NCBI RefSeq assembly: GCF_002631185.1
Contig: NZ_PDNU01000002.1
Location: 124,001-188,000, forward strand
DNA from: Teichococcus rhizosphaerae
GTDB lineage: Bacteria > Pseudomonadota > Alphaproteobacteria > Acetobacterales > Acetobacteraceae
Length of the DNA: 64,000 bases
Reading direction: 5' to 3'
How positions within the stretch are numbered: the stretch's first letter is position 1; every line of letters begins with the position of its first letter. This document shows positions 59,742 through 64,000 of this stretch, piece by piece. A program made the position numbers and the translations under genes. The notes under the pieces are model-generated. The model searched no databases and was not told the DNA's origin. It saw nothing but the letters and a program-made list of their open reading frames with translations.

Positions 59742-61349
59742 TCACTTCTCTCCCGCGGAGCCGTCATTGGCCGGCTTCGCGCCGCGGGGCATCCCGGCCA
59801 TGCCGCCCATCAGCTGCTGCATGCCGCCCATGGACTGGCTCATGCCGCCCGCCGCCCGCTCCTGCCCGGGCTCCGGCGCCGCCCCCTGGCCCGGCTCCCG
59901 CGCCTCACCCGGCGGAAGCGGGGGCGGATCGTCCAGCACCCAGGTGTCCTTGGTGCCGCCGCCCTGGCTGGAATTGACCACCAGCGAGCCCTCGCGCAGC
60001 GCCACGCGGGTCAGCCCGCCCGGCACGATGCGGACGCCCTTGCCGAACAGGACGAAGGGCCGCAGGTCCACATGGCGCGGGCTGATGCCGGTCTCGCACA
60101 GCGTCGGCACGGTGGAAAGGGCCAGGGTGGGCTGGGCGATGTAGTCGCCGGGGCGGGCCCGGATGCGGGCGGCGAAATCGGCGCGCTGCTCCTCCGTGGC
60201 GTGCGGGCCGACCAGCATGCCGTAGCCGCCCGAGCCGCGCGCCAGCTTCACCACCAGCTTGTCGAGATTGGCCAGCACATAGTCGCGGTCCGCCTCGCGC
60301 TCGCACATGAAGGTGGGCACGTTGGACAGGATCGGCTCCTCGCCCAGATAGAAGCGGACCATCTCCGGCACGAAGGGATAGACCGCCTTGTCGTCGGCGA
60401 TGCCGGCGCCGGGCGCGTTGGCCAGCGCCACGTTGCCCGCCCGGTAGGCCGCCATCAGCCCGGGCACGCCGAGCGCGCTGTCGGGGCGGAACGCCTCCGG
60501 GTCGAGGTAGTCGTCGTCGATGCGGCGGTAGATGACATCGACGCGCTGCGGCCCGGCGGTGGTGCGCATGAACACCACCTTGTCGCGCACGAAGAGGTCG
60601 GCGCCCTCGACCAGCTCGACGCCCATCTCGTCGGCCAGGAAGGAATGCTCGTAATAGGCGCTGTTGTACGGGCCGGGGGTGAGGACCACCACCTTGGGCG
60701 CGCCGTGGCAGCCGGGCGGGGCGATGCCCTTCAGCGTTTCCAGCAGCTCCTCGGGATAGTGGCTGACGGGCGCGATGCGGTGGCGCGTGAACACGTCCGG
60801 GAACAGGCGCAGCATCGCCTCCCGGTTCTCCAGCATGTAGGAGACGCCGGAAGGCGTGCGGCAATTGTCCTCCAGCACGTAGAACTCGTCCGGCCCGGTG
60901 CGCACGAGGTCGATGCCGGAGATGACGGTGTAGACCCCGCCCGGCGGGGTGAAGCCCACCATCTGCGGCAGGAACCCCTCGTTCTCCCGCACCAGCTCGG
61001 CCGGGATGCGGCCGGCCTTGATGATCTCCTGCGGCCCGTAGGCATCGGCCAGAAAGGCGTTCAGCGCCCTCACCCGCTGCTCCAGCCCCTTGGCGAGACG
61101 CTCCCACTCCTCGCGCGAGAGGATGCGGGGGATGACGTCGAAGGGGATCAGCCGCTCCGGGTCGCCGCCCTCGGTATAGACGGCGAAGGTGACGCCGATG
61201 CGGCGGAAGAGAACCTCCGCCTCGCGTCTCTTCTGGTCGAGGGCGTCCTGCCCCGTGGCCTCCAGGAAGCGGGCCATCTCGGCATAGGGCGGGCGGATGA
61301 CGCCATCGGCGTGCATCTCATCGAAGGCGGAGGCAGGGCGATCGGCCAC
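59742..61349 (-). CDS. Circularly permuted type 2 ATP-grasp protein with Met/Gly-rich tail
   Basis: Probable amide- or peptide-bond forming enzyme of 535 residues. Family motifs: RPPYAEMARFLEATG, GGDPERLIPFDVIPRILS, GFTPPGGVYTVISGIDLVR, EFYVLEDNCRTPSGVSYML, TPGPYNSAYYEHSFLADEMG, KLARGSGGYGMLVGPHA and GGLTRVALREGSLVVNSSQG. After the conserved end (TKDTWVLDD) come about 60 extra residues, Pro/Glu-rich and then Met/Gly-rich (GGMSQSMGGMQQLMGGMAGM), which I do not know from this family. GTG 61349 gives a normal start; ATG 61316 is an alternative. First gene of the Anbu operon. Confidence 0.92.
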   Translation of the reverse strand: MADRPASAFDEMHADGVIRPPYAEMARFLEATGQDALDQKRREAEVLFRRIGVTFAVYTEGGDPERLIPFDVIPRILSREEWERLAKGLEQRVRALNAFLADAYGPQEIIKAGRIPAELVRENEGFLPQMVGFTPPGGVYTVISGIDLVRTGPDEFYVLEDNCRTPSGVSYMLENREAMLRLFPDVFTRHRIAPVSHYPEELLETLKGIAPPGCHGAPKVVVLTPGPYNSAYYEHSFLADEMGVELVEGADLFVRDKVVFMRTTAGPQRVDVIYRRIDDDYLDPEAFRPDSALGVPGLMAAYRAGNVALANAPGAGIADDKAVYPFVPEMVRFYLGEEPILSNVPTFMCEREADRDYVLANLDKLVVKLARGSGGYGMLVGPHATEEQRADFAARIRARPGDYIAQPTLALSTVPTLCETGISPRHVDLRPFVLFGKGVRIVPGGLTRVALREGSLVVNSSQGGGTKDTWVLDDPPPLPPGEAREPGQGAAPEPGQERAAGGMSQSMGGMQQLMGGMAGMPRGAKPANDGSAGEK

Positions 61350-61645
61350 GTTGGTTCCGGCGTCCTCAGCGGTTGGCGGCGTTGCCCCGGAACAAAGGAC
61401 CCTGGTTCCGTAAGGTTCCATGAAGGGAACAACACCCTTCGCAGTTGAACAAGGCACCGCCCCGCCACGCAAGCGTTTCACGGCGAAGATCGCGATGGCC
61501 CGGACATCCCTCACGCGGGCTTGCCCAAGGCTGCGGCACCCCCTGCCCATGCCGGGGGCGATTCGGCCTTGACCGGGAACCGCCCGGCGCCGGAGCCTGG
61601 AGGGGCACGGCCTGCCCGCGCGCGGCCTCCAGGGGGAAGCACAGG

Positions 61646-62326
61646 ATGCGACGCCGCCATCTCCTCGCCTTGCCCGCCGCCTGCGGTGCCGCCATGGCCG
61701 CAGGCCCCGGGCGGGCCAGCGCCGGTCCTGTCGATGTGGCGCTGGTGCTGGCGGTGGACGCCTCGGGCAGCATCGATGCGGAGGATTTCCGCCTGCAGCG
61801 CGAGGGCTGCGCCGGGGCGGTGACGCACCCTTCGGTGCTGGCGGCCATCCGCGGCGGGGCGCTGGGGCGCATCGCCGTCGCCATGGTGGAATGGGGCGCG
61901 CCCGGCGGCGCGGAGACGGTGGTGCCCTGGCACATGGTGGCGGACGCCGCCGGCGCCGCCGCCCTGGCCCGCGCCTTTCTCGCCGCGCCGCGTTCGCGCC
62001 AGAGCTGGAACGCCATCGGCGACGCGCTCGACCATGCCGCCGCGCTGATCGCCGCCTGCCCCTCCGAGCCGACGCGGGCGGTGATCGACCTTTCGGGCGA
62101 CGCCCCCGACATGCGCGGCAACCGGCCGGCCCCGGAGGCGCGGGATGCCGCGCTGGCTGCGGGCATCACCATCAACGCGCTGGCCATCCTGGACGGGCGG
62201 CCGGACCTGGCGGAAACCTATGGGCGGACGGTGATCGGCGGCCCCGGCGCCTTTGTCATGGCCGCGCAGGGGCGCGAGGATTTCGCCCGCGCCCTGCGCG
62301 CGAAGCTGGTGCGCGAGATCGCCTGA
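61646..62326 (+). CDS. DUF1194 (von Willebrand A-like) secreted protein
   Basis: Protein of 226 residues. The start MRRRHLLALPAACGAAMAAG is a Tat- or Sec-type leader. The mature part is a vWA-like domain with a MIDAS-type DASGS in VLAVDASGSIDAEDFRLQ, IAVAMVEWGAP, SWNAIGDALDHAAAL and VIDLSGDAPDMRGNR, then ITINALAILDG. DUF1194 proteins are of unknown function. ATG 61646 is decided by the signal peptide and an AG-rich stretch upstream; the frame is open further upstream but without protein character. Divergent from the ATP-grasp gene, with 296 bases between them. Confidence 0.85.
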   Translation: MRRRHLLALPAACGAAMAAGPGRASAGPVDVALVLAVDASGSIDAEDFRLQREGCAGAVTHPSVLAAIRGGALGRIAVAMVEWGAPGGAETVVPWHMVADAAGAAALARAFLAAPRSRQSWNAIGDALDHAAALIAACPSEPTRAVIDLSGDAPDMRGNRPAPEARDAALAAGITINALAILDGRPDLAETYGRTVIGGPGAFVMAAQGREDFARALRAKLVREIA

Positions 62327-62442
62327 GCTTCACCGCTTCGCAACGAAATGCGGATTAGCCTTTGATTAGCAGGCCCTTCGCGCGGGTCATGCCGGATTTT
62401 TCCGCTTGGGAACGGCGCCAGGGCCGTGCTAGCGACTTCCGC

Positions 62443-63177
62443 ATGACGCCCGCGACCTGCAGGGTGGTGCCCCCGCACCGCCCAAGCCCCGCGGCGTTCC
62501 CGTGCCAGCAGGCACGGAGCGCCTCACCGCCCCGCTCCAGGGGCGCCCACGCAAGACCCCGCAAGGTTCCGCCCGGACGGTGGACGGGGCTCATCCTGGG
62601 AACCCTCCTGCTGGGAGCCCCCATCCTGGCCTCCGGCCCCGCCATGGCGGCGGGGCCACGCTCGGCCTGCCTGGAGGCCGCGCGCGCCGCGGAGCGGAAG
62701 CACGACCTGCCGGAAGGGCTGCTCGTCGCCATTGCCCTCGCGGAGTCCGGGCTGCACGCCCATGCGCTGAGCGTCGGCGGCCGGGCCTACTATCCGGAAA
62801 GCCGCGCCGAGGCGCGGGCCATCCTCGCCGGCGCCAAGGCCGGGCAGCCGGTGATGGCGGGGTGCCTCCAGGTCAACACGCGCGTTCATGCCAAGGCCGG
62901 GCAGGACTGGCCGCTGGACGCGAAACGCTCGGCCGACTGGGCGGCCGGCTATCTTCGCCGCCACTACGGCGACTCCGGCAACTGGGCGGACGCGCTGCGG
63001 CGCTGGAACGGCGGCGGCCCGAACGCCATGAAGCTGGTCTGCCGGGTGGAGGCCAAGCTGCAGGTGGTGCGCCCGGGAAACCGCGTCCTCGGCGCGCCGC
63101 CCTGCGGCAAGGCCCAGACCGCCCGCCTGCGGCGCGACGCCGAGGCCCATCTGGAACTGGCCCAGGCCAGCGACTGA
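62443..63177 (+). CDS. Lytic transglycosylase domain-containing protein
   Basis: Exported peptidoglycan enzyme of about 244 residues. A hydrophobic stretch (TGLILGTLLLGAPILASGPA) precedes the SLT domain, whose catalytic Glu is in VAIALAESGLHAHALSVGG. MAGCLQVNTRVHAKAG and SADWAAGYLRRHYGDSGNWA, then RRWNGGGP complete the lysozyme-like fold. The N-terminal region before the hydrophobic stretch is Pro/Arg-rich; the start could also be GTG 62467. It may act in insertion of envelope machines, but no flagellar, type III or IV genes are present here. Confidence 0.85.
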   Translation: MTPATCRVVPPHRPSPAAFPCQQARSASPPRSRGAHARPRKVPPGRWTGLILGTLLLGAPILASGPAMAAGPRSACLEAARAAERKHDLPEGLLVAIALAESGLHAHALSVGGRAYYPESRAEARAILAGAKAGQPVMAGCLQVNTRVHAKAGQDWPLDAKRSADWAAGYLRRHYGDSGNWADALRRWNGGGPNAMKLVCRVEAKLQVVRPGNRVLGAPPCGKAQTARLRRDAEAHLELAQASD

Positions 63178-63208
63178 GCCGGCGGGCGGGGGCCGGCCCT
63201 CCCCCGCC

Positions 63209-64000
63209 TCAGCCCTGCAGCCAGAACTTCAGCGCAGAGGCGGCCGCGATGACCCACACCGCGCCGCCGACCTGGCCCGCGCGCCCCGCCACCACCTTCA
63301 CCAGCGCATAGGCGATGAAGCCGAGGCCGATGCCGGTGGCGATGGAGAAGGTCAGGGGCATGGCCAGCGCGGTGACGATCGCCGGCAGGTACTCCGTGGT
63401 GTCGTCCCAGGCGATGTCGCGCAGGCTCTGCGCCATCAGGCAGGCCACCAGCACCAGCGCCGGCGCCGTGGCGAAGCCGGGGATGGAGGCGGCCAGCGGC
63501 GCCAGGAACAGCGTCACCAGGAACAGCGCCGCGACGGTGAGCGCGGTGAGCCCGGTGCGCCCCCCCGCCTGCACGCCGGCGGCGCTCTCGATGTAGCTCA
63601 CCGTTGTCGAGGTGCCGAGCGCCGCGCCGATCATGGCGCCGCCCGAATCCGCCATCAGCGCGCGGCCGAGGCGCGGCACGGAGCCGTCCTTGCGCATCAG
63701 CCCGGCGCGGTGGGTGGTGGCGATCAGCGTGCCGGCATTGTCCAGCAGGTCCACCAGGAAGAAGGTGAAGACGATGCCGACGAGGCCGAGGCCCAGCGCG
63801 CCGGCCAGGTCCATCTGCAGGAAGGTGGGCGCCAGCGAGGGCGGCATGGCGAAGACGCCCTGGAAGGTGGTGAGCCCCAGCGGGATGCCGAGCAGCGCGG
63901 TGACCAGGATGCCGATGACGATGCCGCCCGTCACGCCGCGTGCCACCAGCCCGGCGATGAGCACGAAGCCCAGGCAGGACAGCAGCGTCGCCGGCTCGCG
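63209..64000 (-). CDS. AzgA-type purine permease (NCS2), partial
   Basis: C-terminal 263 residues of a polytopic permease whose 5' part lies beyond the window. Marks include FTFFLVDLLDNAGTLIATTH, MADSGGAMIGAALGTSTTVS, YIESAAGVQAGGRTGLTALT and PALVLVACLMAQSL, which identify the AzgA/YjcD branch of NCS2 (adenine, guanine, hypoxanthine uptake with protons). Five or six membrane segments are visible in this piece. It converges on the lytic transglycosylase gene. Confidence 0.92.
   Translation of the reverse strand, partial: REPATLLSCLGFVLIAGLVARGVTGGIVIGILVTALLGIPLGLTTFQGVFAMPPSLAPTFLQMDLAGALGLGLVGIVFTFFLVDLLDNAGTLIATTHRAGLMRKDGSVPRLGRALMADSGGAMIGAALGTSTTVSYIESAAGVQAGGRTGLTALTVAALFLVTLFLAPLAASIPGFATAPALVLVACLMAQSLRDIAWDDTTEYLPAIVTALAMPLTFSIATGIGLGFIAYALVKVVAGRAGQVGGAVWVIAAASALKFWLQG

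Noticed and set aside
1-64000. CRISPR array, prophage, insertion sequence or toxin-antitoxin locus
   Set aside because: No repeat-spacer pattern, transposase, integrase, phage structural gene or recognisable toxin-antitoxin pair was found on either strand.

Overview
The window is very GC-rich, densely coded bacterial DNA with strong G/C preference at third codon positions and many ATGA/GTGA/TGATG gene overlaps. The lexA-comEC-gltX arrangement, an alphaproteobacterial SOS box (GAAC-N7-GAAC) in front of lexA, abundant ABC/TRAP solute-binding proteins and an Anbu/alpha-E/ATP-grasp cluster point to an alphaproteobacterium, most likely an Acetobacteraceae (Roseomonas-like) chromosome. This placement is inferred from gene content and style, not from a 16S gene. 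No phage, transposase, integrase or CRISPR array is visible.

Layout. 1-2772: end of a type I secretion ATPase, its HlyD adaptor, a small unknown protein and a MepA-type murein endopeptidase. 2808-8962: GDPD phosphodiesterase (-), then a translationally coupled set of a small protein, an orphan TRAP-type binding protein and a hybrid histidine kinase, followed by a FadR/GntR regulator. 9149-13983: SOS-controlled lexA, comEC, gltX and a small unknown. 14155-20890: M20 amidohydrolase, peptide-binding protein, racemase-fold protein, DUF6065 protein, and an OmpR/EnvZ-type two-component pair. 20947-27765: AlkA-like glycosylase, aminotransferase and a Liv ABC transporter whose two permeases are fused in one gene. 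28176-35429: class III aminotransferase plus APH kinase pair (hydroxylysine kinase / phospho-lyase-like), a PhoX-like protein coupled to a BisC-like molybdoenzyme, and a CHAP protein. 35763-40406: RidA, Gfo/Idh oxidoreductase, MFS exporter, small lipoprotein, unknown protein, aquaporin. 40621-46382: amidase, zinc-ribbon MBL protein, LpxL-like acyltransferase coupled to a P450, zinc alcohol dehydrogenase. 46442-48455: TelA, XpaC and a small membrane protein. 48534-52658: a second PhoX with apparent frameshifts at both ends, and a GntR/BenE divergent pair with a perfect 14-bp operator-like palindrome. 52870-57941: HhH-GPD-like protein with a clear terminator, tRNA-His, a DUF1328 peptide, the ligase-associated pair (ATP-dependent DNA ligase and MBL exonuclease) and a GH26-like hydrolase. 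58060-64000: Anbu, alpha-E and circularly permuted ATP-grasp operon, DUF1194 protein, lytic transglycosylase and the end of an AzgA-type purine permease.

Most genes are metabolic, transport or housekeeping. The least explained parts are the coupled small protein/TRAP-SBP/hybrid kinase set, the Anbu operon without a transglutaminase and with a Met/Gly-rich tail on the ATP-grasp protein, the P450-acyltransferase pair, the kinase/phospho-lyase pair, and the frameshifted phoX. No clearly unprecedented system could be demonstrated from sequence alone.
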